From Gigaspora margarita (Eukaryota > Glomeromycota > Glomeromycetes > Diversisporales > Gigasporaceae): DNA of 64,000 bases. The translations under genes were made by a program, and so were the position numbers. Positions 1-11,547 of this stretch are shown piece by piece (positions within the stretch are counted from its first letter, which is position 1; each line of letters begins with the position of its first letter). The notes under the pieces were generated by a model. That model made no database searches. It was given only the letters and a program-made list of their open reading frames with translations, and had not been told where the DNA came from. The stretch spans positions 2,426-66,425 of the forward strand of contig WTPW01002648.1 in NCBI GenBank assembly GCA_009809945.1, in the 5' to 3' direction.

Positions 1-340
1 CTAAAAATTTAAAAAAAATTTAAAAAAAACTTTCTAATACTTGCTTGTATTAGGTGTTGTATAAAATTGTAGTTTAATAGTATGACTTATTTACTGATCT
101 TGATTGCTATTATATCATTCTAGCGATAAAGCTCTATTGAAATAGCAAAGTGAAACTCTAGTAACTCTGATCTAGAAAAAAAAGAAGTATTAGTTGAAGA
201 CGAGAAGATGAGAAAAAAAGAAGAAAAAAAAAGAAAAAAAAACTTTCTGAAAAAAGTAAGAACAACTCCAAAACAACTTTGGGCCTAGAAAAAAAAAACA
301 AAAAAATAAACAAGCGATTATTATTGTTAGAAAATTGTAT
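1..340. other. AT-rich intergenic sequence, nothing recognised
   Basis: The stretch is AT-rich with an A-rich run at about 176-305. The open frames on either strand are low-complexity Phe/Lys runs made by homopolymers. I see no gene, RNA or element end here. Confidence 0.5.
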
Positions 341-342
341 GT

Positions 343-545
343 GAAGACATATCTCCATGGAGACTCTACATATAACAGCCAATCATATTTAGAGTTAGGA
401 AATTTTCATTTGTGTTTTTGTATTATAAAAGTTAGAAAGTTTGTAGAAAATTTTAATTGGGCAATAATAAGCAATATATTATCTAGTCATATGCTTAATT
501 TTGATTGGCTATTCATATAAAGGGTCTCCATGGAGACATGTCTCC
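343..545. repeat. Short inverted-repeat element (MITE-like)
   Basis: Left and right ends are inverted copies containing the self-complementary core TCTCCATGGAGA (about 349-360 and 525-536). The match runs inward through AGCCAATCA on the left and TGATTGGCT on the right. The interior is AT-rich and non-coding. I could not fix a target duplication, so the superfamily is open. Confidence 0.6.
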
Positions 546-1067
546 ATAAAATAATACCCATTATTGTTTATATATGATTGCCAATCTCTAAAATGATTGA
601 TCAATTATATGGGTCACATGGCAATAGATCACTATTGTAATTTTGTCTAAATTTTATTGATTTATAAAAGTTTAATAAGTTTGGTTAGATAATTTTCAAA
701 TTATTTGAGTTTAAAATATAGTAAGAGGCATACCAATCATATGATTTTTACTAGTGATGGCTAGACATTGGACCATATATGTCCAGTTTAGTCAATCTAT
801 TGGACCAGAAGGGATCGGACATTGGACATTGTGTAATATTAAATCAGTACATAATCATGTAACAATTGGCTAATCAAATTATAAAATTTTGTATATTATA
901 CTTGAATTATTATACTAAACTTTTGATACATAGATAAAATTCAAATAATAACAATTTAAAAATTAACTATAATCACTATAAGAAACTGTAATTGTAATAC
1001 CATATGTGTTCAAAAAATAGACTACTACCTAAAATAAGCTATCTCCTTTAGGTCCAAAAATTCAAAA

Positions 1068-1495
1068 ATGTCTTTGATCCAAAAATAAGCTACTCCACGA
1101 TCAACAATAGACTATATAGTAAAGTTCAAAGTTTACTATGTAAATCAGTTATTATCACTTAAGTAAACATATTTAGAAGATCAAATTACACATATGTTAA
1201 AATTTTTAGAAAGATTAAAAAATATTTTATTAATTGACTTTTAATTTTTACATTCAATAAAAAAATTAATTTTTTTTAAAAAAATATATTTAACAAATGT
1301 AAAAATCAAAAGTTAAATAACAAAAAGTTCTTCAATTTTAATAAAAATTTTGTTATATATTTATTTTGATCTTTCAAACAAGTTTACTTAAATAATAATT
1401 ATCGATTTATATAGTAAAATTCAAACTTTACTATGTAACAACTATCTGCGATTGAACAAAAATTAATTTATCCAAAAATTAGCTTATTTTCAAAC
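1068..1495. repeat. Palindromic repeat, family of the 6822-7440 copy
   Basis: The arms mirror each other: AGTAAAGTTCAAAGTTTACT and CTTAAGTAAACATATTTAGAAGATC on the left against GATCTTTCAAACAAGTTTACTTAA and AGTAAAATTCAAACTTTACT on the right. The centre is A/T homopolymer near 1270. A diverged copy of the same layout is at 6822-7440. No coding capacity is seen, so this is probably a non-autonomous foldback element. Confidence 0.6.
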
Positions 1496-1776
1496 ACATA
1501 CAGTATTGATAATTGGTAATTCTAGAGTTACAAATTAAATAGAATTCTTTTATTGTTTAGATTTATGAAAAATTTTATTGCATTTTATACTAATTTAAAA
1601 GTAATTTTAAATTCTTTTATTATATAGATTTAAATAAAATTTTGTTATAGCTTATCAGTTATATAATAAATAATTTTAAAAATTTTAGTTAATTGTTGAA
1701 CATATTAAAAATGAACTACCAGTATGTTCAAGTATATTTTCAATATCCAGTCCAATTATATTAAAATTAAATAGAC

Positions 1777-2032
1777 ATATGGGGGGTGTCAGTAGAAACC
1801 AGGCAAATCATTTCTAAGTAAATTTTTTTTAGACTTTGAATTAAAATATCTCAACAGCTATTAAACCAAACTTGATAAAAATTTTTTTATTTTAATTCTA
1901 TATAGTTATAAAATTAATATAAAAAAAAATTTATCAAGTTTGGTTTAATAGTTGTCGAGATATTTTAATTTAAAGTTTTAAAAAAACTTACTAAAAACAA
2001 TTTGCCTAGTTTCTACTGATACCTCCTATATG
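1777..2032. repeat. Near-perfect palindromic MITE with CATATGGGGGGTGTC end
   Basis: The 256-bp unit reads almost the same on both strands, starting CATATGGGGGGTGTCAGTAG and ending with its inverse (CTACTGATACCTCCTATATG). The inner arms share AAACTTGATAAA and TTTATCAAGTTT. A 77-bp relative with the same ends lies at 43525-43601, which shows a dispersed family. Confidence 0.7.
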
Positions 2033-2234
2033 TTCAATACCAACACTGATTTTTATCATGAGTATATGGTTAGGGAGCTTCCAAAAATCAGCTGATTTCT
2101 GAATAGGTGGGTGGGTTAGCTAAAGTATCAAGTGTAATTCCAGCCAAAATTTTATAATTCTAGTCAAAGTTACAAAATTATTTTGACCAAAATTATAGAT
2201 TTATTAATAATATTTAATAATTAATAACTTTTGA

Positions 2235-2249
2235 ATTACTGGACCAAAT
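2235..2249. repeat. Target-site duplication, left copy (LINE 1)
   Basis: ATTACTGGACCAAAT occurs here and again at 6302-6316, flanking the LINE body exactly. In the uninterrupted relative at about 36196 the same stretch occurs once, as expected of an empty site. Confidence 0.85.
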
Positions 2250-2376
2250 AGCGCCGGAATCTTCTTCAATACATTACTTCTTTATAAAACAAGCAGGCCT
2301 GAAGGCATAAATTATCTTTAAAAACTTTGCAGATCTGTGTCTAAAGTTAGGAAGAGTTCCTTTCAAATAAAAAACA

Positions 2377-3639
2377 GCTCTTATATACCCGATACCAAAG
2401 AACAAAGATTGGAAATATAATTTAGATAAAACAAGGCCGATAGTACTTCTTGAGGTCTTTAAAAAGTGTATCACAAAAGTTCTGACCAAAAGACTAAGCA
2501 GAATTTTGAAGAGAAGGAATATCTTGCAAGGACCAAATTTTGTCAGCTTGCCGGGTAATTCTACAGAAGAACCCATACACATACTAAACACGATTATGGA
2601 AGAAGTGGAGAAGAAAAAGTGAGAACTTTGGATTCTTTTTTAAGACATAAAGAAGGCATTCAATTCTGTAAATTTGAAAATGCTCACAAAGGCCTTGGAA
2701 AGGATCAAGATCTCTACTGTAACTGCTAACTTTATATTAGACCTCTTTGAGGAAAGGAAATTAAAAGTCATAACAAGTCATGGACTAACAAATGAAATAG
2801 ACGCAAACAGAGGTATCAACCAAGGTGAGGTCCTCTTACCTCTCATCTGGAGAATATACTATGACCCTCTGCTTCACCGTATACAAAAAGAAAAAGAATT
2901 TGGATATACAGTTCAGATTAATAGAGAGGAAAAGGAAAGGCTTAACCTAGAGGAAGTGGCTGAAGCAAGACATGCAGTGTTAACGTACGCTGATGATACG
3001 ACTTGGATAGCATCCAGTAAAGAGCAGCTCACCCAAATACTAGATCTGGCTAATGAATTTTATCAACTAAATGGAATTAAAGTAAATGGGGCCAAGTCGA
3101 AACTAGTAGTACTAAACTCAGAGAAGTCAAATATAGGACAAGCTATTCTGTTTGGAGACACACAAATAATAGCAGAAAAAAGAATCAGTGATGTCAAGTT
3201 CCTGGGTACCTACTTATGTACAATGCGAAGTTTACCAAATATCAAAAAGAAGGTCAAAAAAGTCATCTCGCTTTTTGTACATACGCTAAATAAAAAGCGG
3301 GTTACTGCTAGTCAGTTAATATATATCAACAACCAAGTCTTGCTACCTAAAATCGAATATGTATTACAAGCTCTCGCTTTAATAGAAAAGAAACTCAGAA
3401 AAATCTACCAACCAGTACTAAATCTTTTTAAAAGAAAATTAGGAATTGTAAGAACTGTACTGAATAATATATTAACATACAAAGGGGCCTTAAGTGTAAA
3501 GCCTCTAGCCAGTTCACTACTCACAAAACAGGCAGTTTCACTACTAAAAAGACTAAATAGCACAGGTCGGGTTGAGCAGATAACCAAAATACGAATAAGA
3601 CAGGGAATCCTTAGAGAATGCATAATGCAGGACATATAG
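2377..3639 (+). pseudogene. LINE reverse transcriptase fragment
   Basis: The frame encodes the LINE-type RT core. It shows IPKNKDWKYNLDKTRPI and LPGNSTEEPI early, the INQGEVLLPLIW segment, the catalytic YADDTTW box (about 2989-3009), and the downstream FLGTYL segment. Two nonsense codons (2620-2643) split the N-terminal part from the long open stretch that ends at TAG 3637. No catalytic endonuclease is present, because the copy starts after it. Confidence in the family is high; exact clade is not determined. Confidence 0.88.
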
Positions 3640-4176
3640 TAACATCAAGATATAAAGCTAAATGAAAGAGTTTGGCATAGTAATGTCGCAGTAAATACAA
3701 TAAAACAATACAAAAATCTGGACCTAATTTTTGATATGTTAGAATGAAGCTAGCATTTACAAGGAAATGGTTCCACTATTATCAGTATGCTGGACAACAA
3801 TTTAGAAAAGCAAAGTAAACAGACACATATAGATTTGGGGCTCTTTTTCATCAGACAATTACTGGACTGTAGTGGTAGGAATTTATTAACATGGTAGCAG
3901 GTAAAGACAGCACGGGGTACAAATTGTAGAGGTAAAGTCCCTCTTTGGTTCTGGAAACTAGAAGAGCTTCTAATCGATGACGCAGAAAGTCGTAAAGTCA
4001 AAGAAGATCTTTTCAGCAACAACATAAATACCTCTGCACTTCAACTACATTGTGAAAATGTTACATCAGATAACAAACGTAAACAGTGGATATGGTTCAT
4101 ACAAAAGAAAACGAAGAAGTGGCACCTTGGCAAGGTCACTAAACTATTAGAAAAGTCAGCTCTTATTGAACATTGG

Positions 4177-4965
4177 ATGGAAATGCATATACAAGAGAAC
4201 AAATATAGTTTGTCAAAATGCGAAGGTTGTAACCTTAATACAAAAGACAAGGAAAATGGATATGTGATCAACTGTAACAAAAATCTTATTAGAGGTGCAG
4301 CAGTAGGAATTACAAAAAGAGAGAATAACTGGATAACAAACTTTCCTACAATACTGCTTAAAGACAAGCCTAAGTACCATTTGACCCCAGTGCAAGAATG
4401 TTCGTTACTTCAACTTAAAGAAATAGATAGTGCAGAACATAAGTTAGTCAAGTCACAAAATTTCGTGGAAAAGATCGAAAACCTCATTTTAGAAAACCTG
4501 GAAAAAAATATGATAGAAAATCTGGAGAACTATTGTTTTTACACAGACGGATCTTGGATATAGCCAAGAGAGGACAAAAGCAGAATTGACAAAATAGGTG
4601 CAGGATGGATTCAGGTAATTAATGAGGAAAAGACAAGGTTTACAGCAGGAAAAGTTTGAGCAACCCACTGGCCTTCTTCTACAAGACCCAAACTAATTGC
4701 AATTCTGTGTGCACTACTAACAACCAAAGCAGATGCTAATGTAGTAATAAAGACGGACTCTTTAGCAGCAATTAATAGTATAAATAGTTACATGTATAAC
4801 ACAGATTTTAAAGATATGCTTAAGTATAAAAATAGAGTAGTTCTAGATAAAATAGTAGAAGTAGTTTAATATAAGAGGCCTAAAATCAAACTTTGCAAAG
4901 TTAGAGCACATGCAGGTATAAAATGGAACGAAAAGGCAGACAAATTGGCAAAAGAGGGAGCACTA
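4177..4965 (+). pseudogene. LINE RNase H domain, decayed
   Basis: RNase H-like motifs are visible in order: FYTDGSW (about 4537), STRPKLIAI (4678), IKTDSLAAI (4749) and AHAGIKWNEKADKLAKEGA (4910-4966). The second acidic residue expected after STRP is Lys here and Glu in copy 2 (STRPEL), and a nonsense codon follows TDGSWI. The domain is therefore inactive. The upstream ALIEHW and KENGY stretches match LINE copy 2. Confidence 0.82.
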
Positions 4966-6383
4966 TGTAATACTATAGTTAGATTTTTTCATTTAAGCAA
5001 CCCAAGCGCTAGTGCTGTAACTTGAAGTAGAAAGAAAATGTAATCGAGGTTCCGTCTAGGAACTTTATATTAGAAGTTCAATAGCGATACATAGAAGCTA
5101 AATAGTATCTATTGAAGAAGAACGAACGCTACAGAGATGAAGGTCCAGAAGAAGAAACGAACTGGTTCTTTTGCTAGGAAAATTTAAAGGAGATTAAAGG
5201 TCCAAAATGCAGATCAGAAGATACAAGTAACAGCTTAGTAACAAAAATCAAGGGTCTTTTTCAAGTACTGCCTACAAAAACAGAGTTGCGTGAGAGAAAA
5301 TCGAACATTTACTCAGACCTATACTGCGTTTTATGTATGGATCAAGAGGCAGAAACACTAGACCATCTAACTTGTTGTAGGGCCTTAGAACATATATGGA
5401 TCGAGCTGGAGGTACGAGCAATAAGTCTTGCCTGAGTATACCTCAAAGATGAAACTAGAGCTGTTATAACACTACGAGATCTTTGTATGACTGTCTTGTA
5501 TAAAACTAGACAAGAATGGTTCAGAGCATGACAGGACTACATAAGAGGTCTAGTAAGGCAAAGAACTTTAAGAAATCTTTGGCTATTACTAACAAGCACC
5601 AAAGAGACATATAACGTGATCAGAGCATTAACGCATGTATACCAAGAAGGCTTTTATAGAGTAATATAGGTGAAATACTATAAGAAAATGTGTGAACGGG
5701 AAAATTTAACAGGTATCACGAGAGCGAAGAAAAGAGAAGCAGAAAAAATGCGATCTGGTCAACGAACTAATTTACAAGAACCCGCAAGAAAGAAAAGAAA
5801 GCCAAATGACAAAACTGAACTGCAGAACTCGAGTATTTGAAAAATTCTAAAAGAAAGACTCATCCAAACCAAAAAGCTTGTGTGTGAGACTCTGAGCAAA
5901 CAGATTTTTAGCTCTCTACCATCCGTATGGTGGATCAAATCAAAAAATTAAAAGAGGAGGAAAAAAAAAATTTTTCTTTTTTAATTAAGATTATAATTTT
6001 GAAAAAAAAATATATATATATATAGCAATAATTATAGTAACAATTGTAAATAGAAAGCAGCAAGATGTAGGGTAATTATTAACACAGTAGCTAAGTACCA
6101 AGTTATATCTATGTTTGAAATACATGTTACAACGTATGTGGACATAGATAGCAAACATCAGTACGACAACCAAACATAGGTCATTGTCTTTCAAGAAGGC
6201 CAGGTTTATGCTTAACATGTTGTTAATAGTCATTGTTGTATAATAATGAAATCTATTTAATAAAGTTAACGTGTAGTTGCCAAAATTAAAAAAAAAAATA
6301 TATTACTGGACCAAATTTGATAATTTAACTACCAAAATGATCCTCTTAATAAGAGGATTCTAGCAAGCCCAAAATTACAAGGA

Positions 6384-6595
6384 AGATAGATTACCTTGTA
6401 AGAAAAATAGGTTGGCTATATACTAAAGTTAAAAATTTTCATTTGGCAATATAAAACCACTTTTTTTGTCAAGCTAATCTGCTTTGAGCTTCTAAGTAAA
6501 CTTGTTCAGCATGTAATACTACTTGCATTAAAGTCAAAACACATTTTTTTGAACCTTTTACTAAGTGAAATATAGGATTAAAGTAGGGATGTTAA
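6384..6595. repeat. Single arm of the AGGTTACCTTGTAAG palindrome family
   Basis: The sequence from GATTACCTTGTAAGAAAAATAGG to TTTTACTAAGTGAAATATAGG matches one arm of the 900-bp palindrome at 23181-24080 and of the copy at 51420-51955. The mirror arm is absent, so this is a half element abutting the truncated element at 6380. Confidence 0.6.
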
Positions 6596-6821
6596 TAGAA
6601 CAATATATAGTCTTCTTTCTTTACAATCACCTCCTCTATAGTCACAACCTCTATATAATTATACAAAATTTAACTCCTATTTTTTTTATATATAAAATAT
6701 CTTTATATAATCACAAATAGCTTATAATTACTATCACATTTTTAGAAGCTTTTTGAAATCTTTTATTAGTAAAAATACTCTTATATAATCACAACATTAT
6801 ATATAAAAGTTCAAGTTTTAC

Positions 6822-7440
6822 TATTGTAGGTTCCCAAAAGTAAGCTATCTTTTTTTTGGGCAAAAAGTTATACAAGAAATAAATTGACGTTTAGTGATTG
6901 CTAGTTGCTACATAGTAAAGTCCAAATTTTACTATATAAGTCGATTATAATGGCTTAAGTAAACTTATTTAGAAGATAATAATGCATATACTATAAAATT
7001 TTTATCAAAATTGAAGAGGTTTTTATTATTAAACTTTTAATTTTTACACCATCGAATATATTTTTTAAAAAAATTCTAATTTTTTTTGTTGAATGTAAAA
7101 ATTAAATGTCAAATAAAGGGAGTAACAAAAATCAGGTGATTTTTTAGGAGGGAAGAGGGTAAAAAAAGTTGAAATTATATATAAGAACCTGACTATATAT
7201 ATATTAAAGAAGAGGGAGGGGAGTAGGCCTCTAATAAAAAATAATCAGATGATTAATGACACGGCCCTAATAAAAACTTCTCCAAATTGTATAAAACTTT
7301 TAATGTATATGTATTTTGATCTTCTGAATAAGTTTACTTAAGCGATTATGATCAATTTACATAGTAGAATTTGGACTTTACTATGTAGTGACTATTATCG
7401 ATCATGGGTTGCTTATTTTTGGATAAAAATTTTTTTTGTT
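6822..7440. repeat. Palindromic repeat with nested MITE
   Basis: The left arm (CATAGTAAAGTCCAAATTTTACTAT, then GGCTTAAGTAAACTTATTTAG) mirrors the right arm (CTGAATAAGTTTACTTAAGCG, then GGACTTTACTATG). It is the same family as 1068-1495. The element at 7118-7267 is inserted near its centre. Confidence 0.6.
7118..7267. mobile_element. Small PIF/Harbinger-like MITE
   Basis: The 150-bp element starts GGGAGTAACAAAAATCAGGT and ends GATTAATGACACGGCCC, followed by TAA. An inverted relative at 28204-28349 has an exact TAA duplication and the same inner GAGGGAGGGG / ATATATATA block. The left flank here is AAA rather than TAA. Confidence 0.6.
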
Positions 7441-8349
7441 TTTTTAGTAACTATTTATAAATATAACAGTTACCCAATATGTTATGCAGATTACGGGAGT
7501 AAATTTTTTACTATGAAATTTGAGTGATCGATATACATATGATGGATTCATTTTTCATAGTAAATTGCAACGGTCATCTATTTTCAATCATTTATTTCAA
7601 GGGTTTCTAAAAAGAAAACTGCACTTGTGACTTGCATTTTGACCGTTCAAAAAGTTATTCTTTTTATTATTTGCAAATTTAAAATATAATACAATATAAA
7701 CATGAAAAGAATGCGTTCTCTGAAAGTCATTTATTGTTCCATATTATATAATATGATAATGGCTTTAACAATTATGAAATATAAAAGTTTTTAGTTTTTT
7801 TGCTAGCTTCAACTTAGTATTATAGTTGATTTCTATAATGAACAAGGAAATAGTTTGTTGTTTTATTCTTCTCTATTCTAATAGTTTGTTGTTTTATTCT
7901 CTTCTATTCTAATTTTTTTGCTTCATTTCTATAATTAATAGCAAATTTTATGTTGGAATGATACAAAAGCGAGTTATGTGTGTATTATAGTATGATCGAG
8001 ACGGATTGTAAGTTATATTTCTAGTCGTGAATGCAAATATACGCATTATATTTTCATATAAGTTTATTATACTAGAAGATATCGGGCTGGTTGCAAATTA
8101 TTAAATGATTGAGACTAAGTTTAGAGCTAAGATATAGTTGCAAAATTACAAAAAAAAAAGATATATTTATTAAAAATCATTTAATTTAAATAAAAAATAA
8201 TACAATTTTTTAAATAAAAATTAATTCGAATAATTTAAATATGCTAATTAATAAACAATCTAGAAAAAAAGAAGAATTTAATTGATAGTTCACCAGTTAA
8301 TTAGAGATTAATCATAGTGTAATGTGACGCAAATCACATATGAAAATCA
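7441..8349. other. AT-rich intergenic stretch with minor repeats
   Basis: It holds a short hairpin (TTTACTATGAAA at about 7509 against TTTCATAGTAAA at about 7552) and a 34-bp tandem duplication at about 7849-7914 (unit begins ATAGTTTGTTGTTTTATTCT). I see no gene. Confidence 0.5.
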
Positions 8350-8989
8350 CTATCCTTTAATTTGTTATACAGGCAAATTTGCCTGTATAAATTTTAAATT
8401 TTTAAATTTTTTAAATAAAACTTTAAATATTAACTTTAGCTATATACTTTCTAAGTAAAAAATATAATATTGGTTCTGTTTTATCAACTTTATTATAAAA
8501 ATTTTTTAAATTTATTAAAAAACTTTGGTATAATAAAGTTTAAAGTTTTTGTTTGGAACTTTTACTATAGAATTTTTTCTTTAGATTTTCTCAAATTTTA
8601 TATGTTTTCATCTATAAAAAAAATTTTTACTTCTAATACAAGTCTTAATTTTTACAAACAAATTACTTAAAGTGCAATAATAAAAGTTGTAATCCTTTAT
8701 ATGAACTATAATATTGTATTAGAAACTATAAAGAATTTGCCAAAATATTGTAAATTATTTTTTGGTTAAAAAATTTCTTTAAAATTCAATATTTTTAGCT
8801 TATAAGTAATATAAAATTTTTGTCTTATAATATAAAATTAAATAATTCAAAAATATAATCTTTGTTTTCAAATATTATCATACCAAATTTTATTTTAATA
8901 TTTTAAATGATTAAAAAAGTAGATCAGAGATATATTTATAGTAATTATGCAGACAAATTTGTCTGCAAACCTTTACAAACTAAGGGATA
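8350..8989. mobile_element. Non-autonomous element with palindromic termini (copy A)
   Basis: The 640-bp unit is bounded by inverted CTATCCTTTAATTTGT / ACAAACTAAGGGATAG ends. Each end carries a palindrome: TATACAGGCAAATTTGCCTGTATA (8366-8389) on the left and GCAGACAAATTTGTCTGC (8949-8966) on the right. The same layout recurs at 27426-28086 (opposite orientation) and about 29301-30336. The interior is conserved between copies but not convincingly coding. Confidence 0.65.
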
Positions 8990-9388
8990 GGCAAAATGTA
9001 GCATATATACATATAAAAGTTTTTTTCTTACTATGTTAACAATACATGTTCATTAATTAAAAGTTGTAGAGCTCATCGAGGCGCATCTAATAGTAGTTAG
9101 ATCATTCAAATCAGCCTAGTAAATAGTGAGATATCATTGAAAAATGATTGGACAACTATATAAAATCTATAAAATCTCTATGTAAACAAACATTTTTTAT
9201 ATAGAAATTTTATATAGTCGTCCAATCGTTTTTTAACGATATTTCGCCATTCACTAGAGTGATTTGGATAATCTAACCATTGTTAGATGCGCCTCAATGA
9301 GTTTTACAACTATCAATTAGTGGACATGTATCATTAACTTAATAAGAAAAAAAAGTTTTATATGTATACATACCACATTCTGCCTATA
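8990..9388. repeat. 400-bp foldback element
   Basis: The arms mirror over nearly 190 bp: GCATATATACATATAAAAG, AAAGTTGTAGAGCTCATCGAGG and GATTGGACAACTATATAAAAT on the left against their inverses on the right (GTCGTCCAATCG, GCCTCAATGAGTTTTACAACT, TTTTATATGTATACATACC). Non-coding. Confidence 0.7.
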
Positions 9389-9457
9389 GTAATTTTCATA
9401 TATAATTTGCATTACGTTATACTACTGATTAACTGGTGGATATCAATTAACAATAAA

Positions 9458-9632
9458 AAAATAATATTTACAAAAAAAAATAATTTCTTGAGAACTATCG
9501 ATCAGAATTACATGATTTTGATATCATTCAATTCATCTTATCGAGACAAATCGAATGGCACCAAAATCATGTAATTCTGATCAATAGTTCTTGAAAAAAT
9601 ACTTTTTTTGCAAATAATATTTTTTTTTGTCA
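9458..9632. repeat. Hairpin element
   Basis: The left arm GAACTATCGATCAGAATTAC (followed by ATGATTTTG) is mirrored by CAAAATCAT and GTAATTCTGATCAATAGTTC on the right, extending outward through A/T-rich TIRs. It is a 175-bp MITE-like foldback with no coding potential. Confidence 0.65.
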
Positions 9633-9639
9633 AATTTGT

Positions 9640-11390
9640 CCATTTTCTTAGCACCATGTCTACATAATCAACAAAAATAAATAAAATTAACAATATTTCA
9701 AGTACTTAGCTTAATAAACTACTAAAACAAAATACAAATACATGATCTAACGTTTTCCACAAGTTATTCTGATTAAACACAAAATTCGTATTTCAAATCT
9801 AAAAATCTTCAGCATTAATAAGAAAAATCACTCTAAATTAAAAATATTGTAAGCTTAAATATATATTATTGTCCAGAGAGTAGCGGAGAACTTTTAAAGT
9901 TTACGTATAGTGATACAAAAGTTACGTTTTTGATGCACTAATAGTTACATTTTTGATTTTTTTTTAAGCAATTGTATCAAAAACATAATTTTGAAAATTC
10001 ATGTCTGTCTGCATGCGTAATGCATGATTACAAGACTATATTGAACAACAACCAGATTAGGAACGATTTAAATCTAGATCTCTAGATCAGAGATCTGTAG
10101 TATGTCACTTGAAACTGAAGGAACCAAAATTTTACAAGTACATAGTTTTTTTTTTTTTTTTTTTTTTATAGTTTAACTAATACTGACTTCTTTTTTTCTT
10201 GTATTAATCCTATCAAGATTTAGATTAGGTGTTCTTCGTATTTATAATTCTGATAAGTAGTTTTTTCTTTGTTTTTTTTTGAACTAACTTTTCTTTTTTT
10301 TTTTTTTTTTTGTAAATTTGTTTTGCTAAAAAACCAGATAGTGGAATTAGTTGAACTGTTATTGTAGATATCATCACTTATAAAAATAGAGATTTAGAGT
10401 TTTTGTTATTTTGGTATGTTATTTGTGAAGATTTTAGACTTCTGACATTTCGGTGTCATTGTTAGTGATTTCAAGGTTTTTCCATTTTGGTAATGTCATT
10501 TAGGCTTTTGCATTTTGCACCTCAGGTTATTTCTTCAGCAGTTTTTTTTTTTCTTGAAGCAGTTTATAGTAAATCTTGTTGGTGTTATCTGGAACTTTTT
10601 TTTTCTATTAACGTTTCTCTTATCAGTAGTTCCAGTATGTCTTTCGGCTTCACTTCATTGAAATATTGGATAATAAAAATTGAAACTAGAATCTTGTAAA
10701 ATAAGTATATTAGTTTTTTTTCATTGTCTTTAAACTAATTTTCTTTTCCTTTATAGACTTAGCTTTGTTGGAATGCTAGGTAAATTGCTTCAGTGCCATA
10801 TGGTTTCACTTTCCAGTTTCGTTGCTGCTATGGAAGCTTTTCTTTTTTCTTATTTGTTGTTTTTTTCTTTCTCAACTTGAATAATTCTTTCCGTTTCCAG
10901 GTTAGCTATGCTAGAATGATGGGTAAACCATTTCAGTAATCATTATTGTTGGAACCTTCATAGATATGATTTGACATCTCAGTATTGTTATCTTTGATTG
11001 GTGTTGTCATTATGAAGCATTTGTTGTTGAATAAATATCATCGTTCTTTGGGTTTTCAGGGGTTTTTTTGAATAAGCTATAAGTAGAGTGAATCCAGAAG
11101 TAATTTTTGGTAGTAGAGATTCGTCTGACGAGCAAATCAATTGTCAAATTTGGGAATAGTACCGCAAAATACTGAAACAGTATTTGAACTTTTGTATGTG
11201 TATGAAGATTGTTTAGATTTTTTTTTTTTTATCTTTTTATTTTTTGCTGATCACAAAATATACAGAACATTAGACTATGATGTTATAATATATAATTGAT
11301 TATATTATGATAAATTAAATATATTAAAGTATTTAAAAAATAATTATATGTAATTAAATTAAAAAATCTAAGTTATAAAATAAATTAAAT
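9640..11390. other. T-rich unclassified stretch
   Basis: Poly-T runs occur at about 10147-10168 and 10294-10311. A diverged motif of about 50 bp (TTAGCT.TG.T.GAATG.T.GGTAAA..TTCAGT) occurs at about 10758 and 10901. There are no conserved open frames, splice-compatible exons or RNA genes that I can support. Confidence 0.4.
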
Positions 11391-11393
11391 TAA

Positions 11394-11544
11394 GGCCATA
11401 CAAACTTAAAAATTGGTTCTTATAATCGGCCGGGTCAAAGTTTACAAAGCTTTGAAAAAAACTTTTTTAAAATTAAAAGCTTGGTTGTTGGATTGCTTTT
11501 AAAAATTTTTGTTATGAGTACCGATTCATTAAGTTTGTATGACC
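11394..11544. mobile_element. PIF/Harbinger-like MITE with TAA duplication
   Basis: The 151-bp element reads GGCCATACAAACTTAAAAAT to AAGTTTGTATGACC and is flanked by TAA (11391-11393 and 11545-11547). The internal arms also mirror (AAAGCTTTGAAAAAAACTTT / AAAATTAAAAGCTT). A G-rich end plus a TWA duplication is the PIF/Harbinger signature. Confidence 0.7.
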
Positions 11545-11547
11545 TAA

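Larger units (their letters stand above)
2250..6301 (+). mobile_element. 5'-truncated LINE with RT, RNase H and CCHC segments (copy 1)
   Basis: A 4.05-kb non-LTR retrotransposon bounded by a 15-bp target duplication (2235-2249 and 6302-6316) and ending in an A-rich tail. It starts inside the reverse transcriptase, so the 5' end, including any endonuclease, is missing. Order: RT (about 2377-3639), RNase H (about 4537-4965), a C-terminal CCHC-type knuckle (about 5328-5372), then a 3' UTR with AATAAAG. Reading frame 1 carries all domains but is cut by many nonsense codons, for example TGA and TAA near 2620-2643 and TAG at 3637, and by many more after 5000. It is an old, dead copy of the same family as 19300-22034. 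Confidence 0.88.
2073..6380. mobile_element. PIF/Harbinger-like element arm, split by a LINE
   Basis: The left end GGGAGCTTCCAAAAATCAGC follows TTA and matches the ends of the elements at 35813-37496 and 17393-22933. The inner sequence (TGACC, TTTAATAATTAATAACTTTTG, then at 6340 GATCCTCTTAATAAGAGGAT) continues after the LINE at 2250-6301. The matching right terminus is not found; at about 6380 the sequence switches to another repeat family, so this copy is truncated. Confidence 0.65.

Noticed and set aside
2274-2591. 105-codon minus-strand open frame at the LINE 5' end
   Set aside because: It is antisense to the LINE reverse transcriptase, which reads clearly on the plus strand.
8470-8670. 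66-codon Phe/Tyr-rich frame inside the palindrome-ended element
   Set aside because: Composition reflects AT-rich DNA; start and frame are not obviously kept in the other two copies.
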